From Typhlomys cinereus (lineage: Eukaryota > Chordata > Mammalia > Rodentia > Platacanthomyidae), in the NCBI GenBank assembly GCA_023101885.1, contig JALPQD010000391.1, positions 1,288,539 to 1,352,538 of the forward strand: a stretch of 64,000 nucleotides of DNA. The letters are read 5' to 3'. The translations under genes and the position numbers were made by a program. The notes under the pieces were generated by a model, which was given only the letters and a program-made list of their open reading frames with translations, was not told where the DNA came from and ran no database searches. Positions 43,681 to 54,631 of this stretch are shown piece by piece (the stretch's first letter is position 1; the number at the start of each line of letters is the position of its first letter).

Positions 43681-44489
43681 GATAGATGCTTGGCTTTGCT
43701 CTAGAACGGATGGACTTACTTCTCAGAAAATCCACATTGAAATTTTTTTTTACTGCTCTAGACAACCCCTAAACGGCAGCATCTTCAGAACCACACACCC
43801 CAAGTAGTAGAATTCCTAACCTGTGTCCTGGACATGCCATGGAGCACCTTCAGAGGTAGAGGTCTTTGGACAACATTTCCATCACGACTCAGAGACACCT
43901 GTGTGGGAGTTGGGAAGTGGAATAGCTTATGGCTGCTGCTACTGTTACTGTGAATGGAATGACTTAGTGTGATCCAGAACTCTGGATTCCCAAGGTTTAA
44001 CCAAGGCTTTCCACCCCTGAGTCCACATAACATTCATCTAACACCCTCTCAAGTGCATGTGTTTTATAGCGTCTTCCAGCCCACGTCCTGTTGCTTGCTA
44101 TATCTAGGCAAGTGAGCATACTATTACTAGGTGACCCCGGCTGCCTGTGAAGTGGTCTCATGTCACTCTTCAGGTTCCATCTGGCTTCTGCAGGTGCCAG
44201 ACTTGGGGATTACATGGAGATGTGCCTGTGGAGATGTGCTCCGGATCATCTCTGAATTACTTAGACCCTTAAGGGACACACTACTTTCGGCTCTTGCATG
44301 CCTCCCAGAGTCGCAGTTTTCCAGTTAATTGCAATGTTGGAAGACTGGGCACGGTTTCGGAGTTTGACATTTCCTCCTTCTGATAGCTCCTACCTCACAG
44401 AAAAAGAAATCAATACGCGGTACCCACTCCATGTGACATCCATCATGAGGGTCATTTGTGGACCCCTCACCTCACCTGGGCCCAAACTC
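43681..44489. other. Unrecognised unique DNA
   Basis: No repeat or exon recognised. Confidence 0.4.
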
Positions 44490-44575
44490 TGTTTCTTAAC
44501 TTAGCTGCCGCATGCCCATTTGTAAAGGGGGGGTGAAATACCCTTCCTATCTCCTGAAGGGTTTACATCTACACA
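44490..44575 (+). mobile_element. Possible MIR fragment
   Basis: 'cttaacttagctgccgcatgcccatttgtaaaggggggg' followed by 'gaaatacccttcctatctcctgaagggtt' resembles the central MIR portion ('tcctcatctgtaaaatgggg..taccta'). Confidence 0.45.
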
Positions 44576-44980
44576 CACCCACACACCGCTGTAGTTCTGT
44601 TCTCACAGAATCTAGCGTCTGCTTTCATCCAGTGGGCTTCCAGTCAGAAAACAAGCTCTATTTAAGAAATGGGACATAAAAGTATCCACCTGGGATGGTA
44701 ATGCTTAATGCCCCGGTCGATTACCCTTAGTTTCTTTGCTACCTTGGGCAGAGCAGCCTCTCTGAGTGTATCTCCTCCAGTATTATCCGCCATCTCCATT
44801 GTTCCTTGCAGGTAATGCTTCTCTGGATTCTCTGCCACTCAGATCAGCCATTTATTGCTGCATTTATCATGTCTGAATTGCTAGTGATGGTGGAATGCAG
44901 ACATCCTATTACATGGCCCAACCATCTCATGCCTCTGTTATTTTAAAATCACATTATCCCTGAACCTAGTTCTATAATGC

Positions 44981-44981
<1 letters not shown>
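44576..44981. other. Unrecognised unique DNA
   Basis: Nothing recognised. Confidence 0.4.

Positions 44982-45025
<44 letters not shown>
44982..45025. repeat. (TG)n microsatellite
   Basis: About 20 TG units following 'ctgtatgtg'. Confidence 0.95.
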
Positions 45026-45027
<2 letters not shown>

Positions 45028-45115
45028 AGTGCCATGCAACAATAAACATTCTACTTTATCTCAAGATATTGTGAGTTACAGAGGTGCACAGTGAGAGGGA
45101 GAAAAAGGGCCACAC

Positions 45116-45340
45116 AGATATCTTGACAGGGGGGCTGGAGAGGTGGCTCAGGGGTTAAGCCTCTGCCTTGTGGGTGGAAGGTCCTGAGTTCAGATCCTAG
45201 ACCCTATGTATAGACACCGGGTGGAAGCAGGAGCAGCCTGCGTTTCTGGTCCTGGTAGGGCGGAGCCTGTGAATCCCTGGGCAGAGTAAACAAGGAGGAG
45301 GTGGAGGCGTCCCATGGTGGTTCCCGAATTCGCCCGTGGT

Positions 45341-45389
<49 letters not shown>

Positions 45390-45446
45390 ACAATTAAATA
45401 AATAATAAATTTTTTAAAAAATTTTTAAAAAAAGATATCTTGACAG
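45116..45446 (+). mobile_element. Young full-length tRNA-SINE, subfamily B, with 14-bp TSD
   Basis: AGATATCTTGACAG flanks the element exactly (45116-45129 and 45433-45446). It contains a Pol III A box TGGCTCAGGGG (45144-45154) and a B-box-like GTTCAGATCC (45188-45197), then 'ggtagggcggagcctgtgaatccc', 'ggaggaggtggaggcgtcc', 'ggttcccgaattcgcccgtgg', (CA)n and an A-rich tail with AATAAATAATAAA. It is the best full-length reference copy here. Cys-Val-repeat frames on the minus strand are artefacts. Confidence 0.95.
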
Positions 45447-45639
45447 ATACCTCCTTGGAAGTCACAAGTAATGAGCAAAATTCCTTGTACCAGGTATGGG
45501 ATACCTCCATACAAGCCAGGGATTCCCAAATTAACACAAGCTATTTCCATTGCTTTTGGTTGCCCACCAGAATCGAATGTTAGGACCCTGTTGTTAAAGA
45601 CTCAGATACTTCTGACACAGGACAGGGAGAAATCAAGCC
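45447..45639. other. Unrecognised DNA
   Basis: Nothing recognised. Confidence 0.35.
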
Positions 45640-46090
45640 AGAAATGATCTGGAAACTTCCTCCATGCTGAGTAGCTTTCATGGTATGACGGCTCTGTGCA
45701 TGCTGCGGGAGCGGGAAAGCCATGAACAATCTTACTCAGTCACGAATCCTGTGAACTACAACAAGAGTCAGGCTGGGAAGATGTTCTTTCTGGTGCACCA
45801 GCAGCATGATTACTATGAGAATAATCAACCATTTTTTGCTGGGTTCAAGGAACTCTTATCTACTCCTGTAAAACATGCTAAGAACTCATAGATGGAGCAA
45901 TCAAAGGCTCTAGAGGAGAATCTACTAGCATGAAAAGGAGAGAATATCAAAAGATACCGGAATCCATCATGATATGAGGAGGAAAACGAACCAAGCAACC
46001 CTGAACTGAAAGTAAGCTTCTCCTTTAAGAAGAGAGTGTAGGAGAGAGAGGCGAGGAATTAAAGGAAGAGAATTTCCAACTGTCTTCCCA
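45640..46090 (+). repeat. Possible rodent interspersed repeat of unknown class
   Basis: The string 'ggctgggaagatgttctttctggtgcaccagcagcatgattactatgagaataatcaaccattttttgc' recalls a repeat seen in other rodent genomes ('..tgtaactatgggagtaaccaaccatttcc..'). The match is from memory and the class is not established. Confidence 0.3.
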
Positions 46091-46354
46091 TCTCTTGTTG
46101 AATCTCAAATCTGGGCCAAAATACTCATAAAAGTTCCTTATCTGCCTGTTGTGTGGACATGAAAGAGTTCTTATATCTTCAATTATTTCAAAGAAGGGAC
46201 GCATGACCCATCTACTCCTCCCTACCCAACAAGAAGAGGAAGATCCTTTGCTACACGACACGTTTTCTTATGAGAATACATGGTGTCCCTACATTCTCTC
46301 CTAGTCTGTGACTCACCCTTGATACCCTTGCTCTGAATCTCTTCCTTTCAGGAT
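46091..46354. other. Unrecognised DNA
   Basis: Nothing recognised. Confidence 0.35.
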
Positions 46355-46808
46355 GTGATAGTTAATCCTGCCAGTCAACTTGACCATGCCTGGGATTAAC
46401 AAACAGATCAGTGACCAGACCACCTGGAGAGATTATCAAGGTCAATATATTTGCAACACAAAGACAAACCCTAAATCGGATGGAATAGGCTAGTAGCAGA
46501 CCAGATAAAAGGACCCATAGGACAGGAGAGCTCGGGGAGATTCTCTTGCCTTGTGCTAGCAAACTCATCTTCCCTCTTCTGCCCCTCGACTTGTTTCACT
46601 CTCCAACGTGACTGAAGTCCAGAAACCCTCAGGGAATCCTCCAGCCTCAGCCATAGACTGGGGCTGCTGAGATAATCAGTTTCTGGACTGAGCAGCTACT
46701 AGCAGCCATTGGACTACCTAGACCGTATCTCATAAGCCAATCCAATAAGTTCCCTTCTTATATGTTCATTCTGTTGGTTCTGTTCCTCTGGAGACCCCTG
46801 ACTAATAC
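46355..46808 (+). mobile_element. ERVL-class LTR (MLT2/MaLR-like)
   Basis: Begins 'gtgatagttaatcctgccagtcaacttgaccatgcctggg' and ends 'ccaataagttcccttcttatatg..ttctgttggttctgttcctctggagacccctgactaatacac', both diagnostic for this class of mammalian LTR. No internal retroviral-like region adjoins it, so it is solo. Confidence 0.8.
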
Positions 46809-47181
46809 ACAGGGTTATTCCAACACATACCATGTATCATGCTGTGCCTTCTGGTAAGTAACCCACCCTTCACAGATCCCAAAACTTTAACTGAAAGGAG
46901 TCCATTCACATCATGGGCCTGGCCCAACAAGAGCTTTGAACCACAAGTCAAATTTGGAAATGGAAATTTCTACCCACTTTGAAAGACCACTTTGAAAGAC
47001 CAAAATCAGTAGTGATTTCCCTGAAAAGTCCAAGAGTCTGCAGGATGTTTTCTGGTCCCTTTTCTGATCTGGCCACTTTGTAGCTCCCAGTTTGGTGGTC
47101 ACCAAGAAAACCCATGGTAATGTAAGAAGAAAATAGAAATTCTTTTCCTTGTAATAATGTGGTTCATTCTCCTTCAAAGGA
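46809..47181. other. Unrecognised DNA with a 13-bp tandem repeat
   Basis: CCACTTTGAAAGA is tandemly doubled near 46974-46999. Nothing else recognised. Confidence 0.4.
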
Positions 47182-47438
47182 AAAGGAAATGGGGCCAGGC
47201 GATGGTCCAGTGGTTAAAGCCTTCACTTCACAAACAAAGAACCTGAGGTTTAGCTCCCAGATCCCATGTGAAAACACCAGGCAGACATGGCGGTGGGGGT
47301 CCCGTAGTTCTGGTGCTGATTGGCCAAACCTGGGAAATCCTAGAGCAAAGCAAGGAGATAGCACAATCCAGGGTGATTCCTGATATCACCCTGGGGCCTC
47401 CAGAGGCTCACACACTCAAGTGCCCTTTTGCGTACACA

Positions 47439-47485
<47 letters not shown>

Positions 47486-47498
47486 GAAAGAAAATGGG
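47182..47498 (+). mobile_element. tRNA-SINE, subfamily A, with near-perfect TSD
   Basis: AAAGGAAATGGG (47182-47193) and AAAGAAAATGGG (47487-47498) flank it. A/B-box regions are degraded ('gatggtccagtggttaaagc', 'gaggtttagctcccagatccc'). The body has 'aacctgggaaatcctagagcaaagcaagg' and the tail is a long (CA)n. Confidence 0.88.
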
Positions 47499-48341
47499 CT
47501 TTATTCGTGTGGCTTTATATTTGTATGCTACATTGGTACAGTTTTATAGAGATATAAGCACACAGATACACAGTTATTAGTAAAGTATGGTCAAACAACT
47601 GTTTTCTGATGGAGCAAGATACAAAAGTTCTGCAGCTCTCGCTCTGGGCCCTCGGGCTGGACAGCACCGTCTCTGCTTCCCCACCCCAGGTACCCAAGGA
47701 CCTTCCGGTGTGCGCTTGACAGCTCATTTTTCAGCTTTTTATTGTTTCTCTTGGCCTTGGTTCTATGTGGACAAAGTCCTCCGTGCCAGGCACGTGATCA
47801 TGGTCCTCTATTATTAAAGCTCTTCTCTTTCCCCGACCGAAAGGCTTTTGCTTTTCAATGTTCCTTCTAAACCTACTGTGAACTTGCCCCCGACTCCCTG
47901 GAGACTTGGCCTCAGGTCTGGAGCTAGGTAGAGGCAGAAGGACAGGCAGGGGGGAGGACCCCACATCTGCCCTCATTTCCTTGCACTCCATGGCTTCTCA
48001 CCAACTCCTTCCTGCTGTATTAGTCCACACATGGTTCCCAAAATGCTTTAAGGAAAAACAACTTCAACTTCAACTTCCTGGGGGAAATGCCCCTTCCATT
48101 CTTCTGGAGAATCTCTCTTTTCTAAATTTTGTACACGGGAGCATCTCAGTTATAACATATCGTGGACCAGATATAAACATCCTTATTACAGAGTGGCATG
48201 AATGGAATCCAAGTAGATTACTGAAATGTATCTGCACTAAATATTCTATGTTTAATATTTAAAGGGAGAAGGGCTAGGAAAAACCTCGATAGCAGATCAA
48301 ATCAATGCACTAAAAATAAATGCTAGTAAGAGCAAGAAACT
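47499..48341. other. Unrecognised unique DNA
   Basis: No repeat or exon recognised; frames up to 118 codons without signature. Confidence 0.4.
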
Positions 48342-48420
48342 TAAGAAGCAGAGCCTGGTGCCTTCTCATAATAGGTGCTCAATAAAATTGATTATTTCTG
48401 ATTGAACATTATTCATCCAA
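48342..48420 (+). mobile_element. L2/MIR 3'-end remnant
   Basis: 'gcagagcctggtgccttctcataataggtgctcaataaaattgattatttc' matches the shared L2/MIR 3' tail ('cagtgcctggcacatagtaggtgctcaataaatatttgttg'). Confidence 0.65.
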
Positions 48421-49560
48421 AACAGAAAAGTAATCTTTTCCTTCATACATTGCTTCAGACTGTGTTTTCATTTTTTAGAAAAAAAATCTATAAATAAGTC
48501 TCCCAGGATTTTCTTATAATTAGTCATGGAACATAGCGGAAAATCAAGTTTCTGGATTGAATACCCTTCCACCCAAGCGGTGAAAGATGTATTTTAGAAG
48601 GAAGTAGAGGTCGTGTATCCATGACATGGGAAAAACTACTTTTTTCATTGTCCAAACAAAGACAACTTTTCAGAGGAAAAGGAGGTAGCATTGGCACATG
48701 CAATGAGCTAACAGACATGGTGGGGACACCCCAGAAAGACCAGGCATGCTCTGGCCACCCTATCAGAGATTTTGATTCAAACATGCAGCGATTGGCTAAA
48801 ACCTTACACATGACTTACCGTCATTGTCACCCCACCAATGACAGACCCCTTCATTATTTAATAGTTGGTCAACAGCAAATGGGAAATAAAAATGCAACTC
48901 TGAATACATCACTGAAATAGACCACAAAGCTTTCATCAATCTTTCGCCAGAATTAAGTTCTAAATAATTTCTTCTCCTCTAAGTCAGTTATTCAACATCA
49001 TCGCCTGACTCTGCTCATGATTTTGACAATTGCTTATTCATCTTCCTTCCTCTGGCCTCACCTACTTTAGAAACTAGTGACCATTCACTGTTTTCCAAAG
49101 CACAATAGTTCCCCTGTTTTCGACACCAAATTCCTACCCCCTGACCATGTTCAGCTTCTCCCTTTCTTTCCCCATGAGGGCTTATTCTTTTCCATCTCTT
49201 CCTTCTTTTCTCACAGTTCACATCCCAGAGAAGTCCTCCTAACTTCAGTTCTCATTCAGTTACAGACTCTTCAGCCTTCTCCTACTCTGCAGACCTCCAT
49301 ATTGCCCATGCCCCATGCCTGTTCACCTGAGTGCCCTCGGACTGTCTCTGAACTGGGAAGTATAATCAGTGAATATAACCAACATCGTCAAATCTGTCAA
49401 CATCCTCATCAACAGCACAATCTAGTCTCCTCAGAATCCACTGCTAAAGGAAAAGACACTGCCATAAAATCAGAACTCCGTGAGTCCTTGCGTCCTCGCT
49501 CTTCTATGTTCCAAACACGTCCGGTCACTAAGATGTGTCAAATCTGTACCTTGATCAGTT
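48421..49560. other. Unrecognised DNA, possible DNA-transposon fossil
   Basis: Around 48630-48770, 'cattgtccaaacaaagacaacttttcagaggaaaaggagg' and 'ggccaccctatcagag' vaguely recall a non-autonomous hAT-type element. A 176-codon Ser/Pro-rich frame at 49077-49607 has no recognised domain. Confidence 0.3.
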
Positions 49561-49794
49561 CCCTCTCTCCCTCTCTCTCTCCCTGTCTCTCTCTCTTCCC
49601 ACACTAAGCTGCCTCTGACTCATCTCTTTTCCTTTTATCATCATATGATTTCCAGCCAGGCAAACCGAATGAGTTTGCTACTCGTTTACGCTTCTTCCGG
49701 GCGGTTGGAACAGCAGGACTTACACATTTCATTCACTCTCTGACCCCGCTTGCTTCTGCAGACCCTTGACGAAGATACGGCCCCTCTTTCAGCT
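49561..49794. other. (CT)-rich patch then unrecognised DNA
   Basis: CT/CCCT repeats at 49561-49597; remainder not recognised. Confidence 0.5.
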
Positions 49795-49987
49795 GTGACA
49801 GGGTTAATCTTGATTGACAACTTGGTGGGATTTCGGATTGTCTTGAAAATGAACCTCTGGGTGGGTTTGGGCAGGAATTTCTAGATTCAGTTCACTGAGG
49901 TGGGAAAATCCACCCTAACTACGAGCAACGCCTTTACAAGGACAGGATCCGAGACCACATGAAAAGATGGAAACCAACTGAGCACCA

Positions 49988-50023
<36 letters not shown>

Positions 50024-50186
50024 CTCTCTCTCTCTTTCTCTCCTTCCTGACTTGCACACAGCATGATCAACCCCTCCTTTCTTGCTGCCATTTTCTCTCA
50101 CTATGAACTGAAATAAAACCTTTTTTCTCCTTCAACTAGTTTCGTCAGATATTCTGTCACAGCAATGAGAAACCTAACTAATTTCA
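49795..50186 (+). mobile_element. MaLR-type LTR with internal (CT)n
   Basis: 'gtgacagggttaatcttgattgacaacttggtggga', 'cctctgggtgggtttgggcagg', 'gaggtgggaaaatccaccctaac', a (CT)n expansion at 49990-50040, and the end 'ctatgaactgaaataaaaccttttttctccttcaactag..tctgtcacagcaatgagaaacctaactaa'. Complete LTR, no interior. Confidence 0.85.
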
Positions 50187-50394
50187 TAGCCTACACGAGC
50201 TTCCCCGCATAGCGAGTTCTGCCAGGCTTCTGGGGGGTCCACGCCCTAACTCTCCTTCCTGCTTCGTCCAGCTACCTCCTATCAGCTCAAACGTCATCCC
50301 CCCCCCAAAAAAAAACACTTTAGGTTTCTTCTCCTAACAACACACTTTCTTTGTATTATGTCGAAACACCTGTTAGGAAAGTCAAAAAAGAGAA
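50187..50394. other. Unrecognised DNA
   Basis: Homopolymer C and A runs at about 50300-50316. Confidence 0.35.
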
Positions 50395-50560
50395 ACTACA
50401 TAGCTCAAGGCAGTGCTTCAACCTGCTAGACTGTAAGTGTCCTGGCAGTAGAAACCTGATTCTTCTTTCTTTTTCACACTGCCTCACAGGATGCCCAGCA
50501 CAGGGTAGATATTTGAGTGGTATTTGTTTGTTGAATAAGCAAATGACTACTTTTTCTTAA
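50395..50560 (+). mobile_element. L2/MIR 3'-end remnant
   Basis: 'ctagactgtaagtgtcctggcagtagaaacctgattcttctttc..cactgcctcacaggatgcccagcacagggtagatatttgagtgg..ttgttgaataagc' follows the L2 3' end closely. Confidence 0.7.
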
Positions 50561-51139
50561 AATGAGTCATCATTTCAGCTGGCCTAATTTAAAGCTGTAA
50601 CATTCTCTTTGAAAGACTGGTGTATTTTCTCTGGTTGTACACTTTACCTAGTTTGATTAAAAACTAAGTAGATATATCCTAATTTTTTAGCAGATGGCAT
50701 TTACATGAACCACATGAACAGCATCATGGTCTATGGAACACAGATCCGAAGTCATTTTCCGAAGCTTTACTGTTCTTCATGTAAATGAAAGATGGGTCCT
50801 TGGGGCGGGGCCTCATGAGCTCCTCTCCCTCACATGGTGAAATATTGGCAGGCCCAACGCTATGCAAGTTAACACAGCTACAAGTGTTTTCTTCAGTGGC
50901 CGGGAATGCATCGCCCTTGTTTCAGCAAGCGCTCATGTAGACCACCCTTAGTGAATTCAGAGGGCCATGCTCACACACAGAGACCTGAAGCTAGAAGGGA
51001 AACTGGTCAGGAAGAAGAAGGTTTCAATGCAAGACAAAGGGACAAGTGAGATAGAGGAAAATAGTGTAAGAATGACTTAAATTCATTGTGCAATTATGAA
51101 ACCATCTAGGACTACAAAACAAATTTTCTCTGTTTATCT
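50561..51139. other. Unrecognised DNA, possible LTR-type repeat
   Basis: 'ggggcggggcctcatgagctcctctccctcacatggtgaaatattggcaggccc' at about 50800-50860 recalls a rodent LTR-like repeat, not firmly identified. Confidence 0.3.
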
Positions 51140-51158
51140 GTGTGGTTGTGTGTGTGTG

Positions 51159-51210
<52 letters not shown>

Positions 51211-51460
51211 TGTGTGTGTGTGTGTTTATCAGGAGGCACTTTCTGTACCTGTGGAGACTTGAGGGTGACTTCAAGAATCATCCTGGATTGCTTCTACCTC
51301 CTTTTTGCTTTGCTCTGGGGTTCCCCAGCTCAGCTTTCCAAAGCTGGAAGTGAAGGCTGCTGCCATTTCCACCTGGCTCTTTTACGTGGGATCTGGGATT
51401 AGAACTCAGGTCCTTTCGCTTATGAGGCAAAGGCTTAACTGCTGAGCCATCTCGCCAGCA
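51140..51460 (-). mobile_element. tRNA-SINE, subfamily A, reverse
   Basis: Long (GT)n tail (51144-51226), 'atcaggaggcactttctgtacctgtggag', 'gaatcatcctggattgcttctacctcc', 'cttttacgtgggatctgggattagaactcagg' and 'gctgagccatctcgccagc'. Confidence 0.93.
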
Positions 51461-52914
51461 TTAATATAAAAAGAACTTGAAAGAAAAAGAGAGACAGCAA
51501 AGCATCCAGGGGAAATTGCATTCACACTCCACAATGCACAAAGGTTAAAACTGTGCAGGCCTTAGAGGAAAATCTTGGGGACACCTCAGTAAGCATGACT
51601 CCCAAGGTGCAGCTTGGGAAAAGCCTCCTTGGGAGCTGGGTGCCTTCGGCAAGCAGCGTGCATGCAACAGGCCCGTCACTTTGAGAATTTGGTGGCCTCT
51701 GAAAGATGATCGTGGCCATGCTAGTAATTTGCTTATTCCTAGCAATCCTCAGTCTATTGCTCATTAATGGGAGAGTCGTCGCCTGTACAATGCCTGCAAA
51801 CGGAGGAGAATGTCTTCGCTTCAGCTCCTCTGACATGTGCCAGGCAGCTTTAATTATGTATGACCCCACGCCACAGCGCAGGAGTGCTCGAGAGTGTTTT
51901 GTATGAGTTATAAAGTTTTAGTCATAGGAAGCTTCCCTCCATCTTGCTGCTGTTAAAGCTAACCAGTGGGGTGAGAACTGAAAGTTTTTGTGGGGGCATC
52001 AGTGGGCGTTAGCAGGATTCCCTAGGTCAAGCTTCTAAATAATACAATGGAAATAAATATCTACCAGTATGGTGCTTATTCGTTCAAGCTCTTTAATAGC
52101 CCCCAAAAGGCCCCTGGATGAACCGCAAGGAAAACGATCAGAAATGAAGCAGCTAATGATAACAATAATTACGATAATAATATTGCTTATATAATAACTC
52201 TTCGTGGGTATTCTCCCTAAACCTGGGAGATGGATATTGAGACAATTTCTAAATAATTCAGGACAAATAGCTTGTAAGTGTGGGCAGAGAGATGTCGGGA
52301 GAATGAAAGTTCATTTGGTCAGAATCCTTCAGCCTAGGTTGGTCGAATTTGCTGAATGATTTATCACGTCGTTCCTTAAACATTCCAGCTCTACTATTTA
52401 ATCCCAATTCTGCACATGGCTTACTTTTGACTGAGGCCAAGGCCTGCAGTCTCTCTGAGAGTGAACTTCTTCATGTTCAACAGGACAGGCTACTGTTCAG
52501 ACTGCTTGCAACAGCTTTTCCAAGCCTGGGGTGCTTCCGGTTCTGTGATCTCTGTGACTAAGCTCACTGCTGCTTTTTCTTCAACGATAATTTATTGAGT
52601 TGCGCCTATCATATAACAAGAACCAAAGAGAAGTTCATTCATGAGGTAGTCTAAGGACATTAATATCACTCATAACAAATGGACTTCCTTTTCTCCAGTT
52701 TTTACACCCTTGGCTCTAGACTTATGCACACATACGCACACACACATATGCATGCACACACGCATGCACACACAGATAGAGAGCCATCCTTATTTTGTTC
52801 ACTTTGCCATTTTTTTCCAACTGGAGCGCTGAGAAATTGGAAGGGATTTATAGTTTATTTTCAGATATAGGAGACTTGAAGCATAAGGTGTATGAGTCAT
52901 GATCCTCCTTTATT
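51461..52914. other. Repeat-poor unique DNA
   Basis: About 1.45 kb without clear transposons; a faint reverse MIR/L2-like end may lie near 52590-52650 and CA-rich words near 52725-52770. Contains a 66-codon frame at 51706-51906 with a hydrophobic start. Confidence 0.4.
51706..51906 (+). CDS. Speculative small open frame with hydrophobic N-terminus
   Basis: 66 codons: residues 2-21 are strongly hydrophobic (signal-peptide or membrane-anchor like), followed by a polar part with several cysteines. The first codon context is A at -3. No homology, splice signals or repeat origin recognised. Chance remains the most likely explanation, since many comparable frames occur here. Confidence 0.08.
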   Translation: MIVAMLVICLFLAILSLLLINGRVVACTMPANGGECLRFSSSDMCQAALIMYDPTPQRRSARECFV

Positions 52915-53985
52915 TTTTCCACTGAGCTTCATTGTGACATATTGACATGAAAATTGTATAGATGTGCACGTCTCAACGAATTGATGCCCATCAGCTTCAT
53001 GAAATAAGCATCAAAATTAAAGCTGATTAACATATCCATACCTTACAGAGTCACCATTTTCTTTCTTTTTCTGTCTTTTTTGTAAGTATTCCATCTCGGT
53101 TACAATATGTGCTGCCGATAAGTGCATGACCAACTGATTTCTAAGGCAACAAGGGATTTTATTTTGGTTTATGATTGTCTGGTCAACAATTCTCAATCCA
53201 ACTTAGTCTGTACCAACACCAGGGGCCAAGGGAAATGGCCCCACCATATCTACAGGACTGCTGAGAAAGGGGAGAAAACTGCCCTTACAAAACACCATGT
53301 CTGTCCAAGTATGCTAAAGAATGTCAACTTCCTTAACCAGTTTCCTCTATTTTATCCACCTTCCCAAGGCCTAGTCCCATCCACCATAGGCTAGATTTTC
53401 CCCGGTAAGTTAGACAATCTCCTTCAGTCTTGACTTAACTATCAATTCTTTCCAAGTGTGCACAGAATTGAAGCCTTCAATCGCCAAGTTAACACCAGCA
53501 ACTATCTACCACAGTCACTAGGCTTCAATCTCCTCTCTTAGCAAATTTCAAGCATGCAATTCAGTCATGAGGCTGTGTATTAGAATCCAGCACTATTCAT
53601 CCTGCATAACTACATCTTATTGACCAACATCTCCCCTAGCCCATGAAAAACACTATTCTCCTCTCTGATTCCAAGCCATTGACCTGCACGGGTTCCACTT
53701 ACGAGTGAGACCATGTGACCTCTGTCTTTGTGCGCCCACGTTGTTTCACTCAGCACAATGTAGCCCAGATCCCTTCATGATGCCACATGGCTTTTCTTTT
53801 AAAGCTAAATGGTATTCTACTGTGCATAAACAACACGTCTTCCTTACCCTTTCATAAGCCAATTACAACTGAGATTGTTCTTGCCAGTGATGAATAATGC
53901 TGCAATCAGCATGAAGTGTAGATACCTTTCTTGAGACCCCAATTTTGTTTCGTTTGTGTATAAGTGTAGTCATGGAGTTGCAAAT
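52915..53985 (-). mobile_element. L1M 3'-UTR remnant, reverse, split by a MaLR LTR
   Basis: Left part: 'cattgtgacatattgacatgaaaattgtatagatg', 'gctgattaacatatccataccttacagagtcaccattttc'. Right part, from about 53520: 'cttagcaaatttcaagcatgcaatt', 'tattgaccaacatctcccctagccc', 'cacttacgagtgagaccatg', 'tttcactcagcacaatgtag'. Together they are one antisense L1M 3' region. Confidence 0.85.
53105..53515 (-). mobile_element. MaLR-type LTR, reverse, inside L1M
   Basis: Same subfamily as 14502-14945: shared 'accaacaccaggg', 'ggaaatggccccaccatatctac', 'catgtctgtccaagtat', 'ggcctagtcccatccaccatagg' and 'acaatctccttcag'. It is younger than the L1M it splits. Confidence 0.78.
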
Positions 53986-53997
53986 CCTGTGTGTGCT

Positions 53998-54385
53998 AAC
54001 TTTGCATGGCTGTGATACATACCAGAAAGAAACACTTCAAAGGAGGAAAAATTGACTTTGGCTTACGGTGTCAAAGACTTCAATCTAAAATGTGCAGGTT
54101 CCGTTGTCTGTGGGTTGTGGTGGGGCAGAATATCATGGAGGAAGGTCATGGCAGAACACAGCTATTAATGTCTTGCCAATTGAGAGAGAGAAAGAGAGAG
54201 AGAGAGGTATTCATACTGACCTACTTCTTCCAAGAAGGTATCACTTAACTTCTTAACTTCCATAGCCCAACCCAAACCAACCTCCATACAATACCATCAA
54301 ATTATGACTCCAAAATTCAAAATTCATAATTATTATTCAACCCATAAAGCCAGAACATAATCCAATCAATTCCAAAATGTCATAC
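53998..54385 (-). mobile_element. MaLR-type LTR, reverse
   Basis: 'gcatggctgtgatacataccagaaagaaacacttcaaagg..gactttggcttacggtgtcaaagacttcaatc', 'gaatatcatggaggaaggtcatggcag', a short (GA)n, and the tail 'aattattattcaacccataaagcc'. Confidence 0.65.
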
Positions 54386-54458
54386 TAGCAAGCTCCAGTT
54401 TGTTCGGTAAGAGGCTCTGTCTCAAAAAATAAGATGGTCTCTCTGACTGGGTACTTGC

Positions 54459-54492
<34 letters not shown>
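54386..54492 (+). mobile_element. 3' fragment of an old tRNA-SINE (type C) with (CA)n
   Basis: 'agctccagtttgttcggtaagaggctctgtctcaaaaaataagatgg' followed by (CA)n at 54461-54490 matches the right part of type C SINEs. Confidence 0.65.
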
Positions 54493-54631
54493 ATATACAC
54501 AACCTAGGTTTTTCTACAGAACAAAAACGGATGCAGAGGTGGGGAGCATCTATTTAAAGAAAGACTTCCTAAGGAAATGATGATTGACCTGAAACTTAAA
54601 GTAGACGGTGTTAATGTACAGGTAATGTAAT
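54493..54631. other. Unrecognised DNA
   Basis: Nothing recognised. Confidence 0.3.

Noticed and set aside
45130..45200. tRNA gene-like sequence with A and B boxes
   Set aside because: It is the tRNA-derived head of a SINE, lacking a cloverleaf-compatible 3' half and terminator at tRNA length.
49077..49607. 176-codon Ser/Pro-rich frame
   Set aside because: No recognised domain, no Kozak or splice support; composition reflects pyrimidine-rich DNA. Length is within the chance range for a stop-poor CT-rich region.
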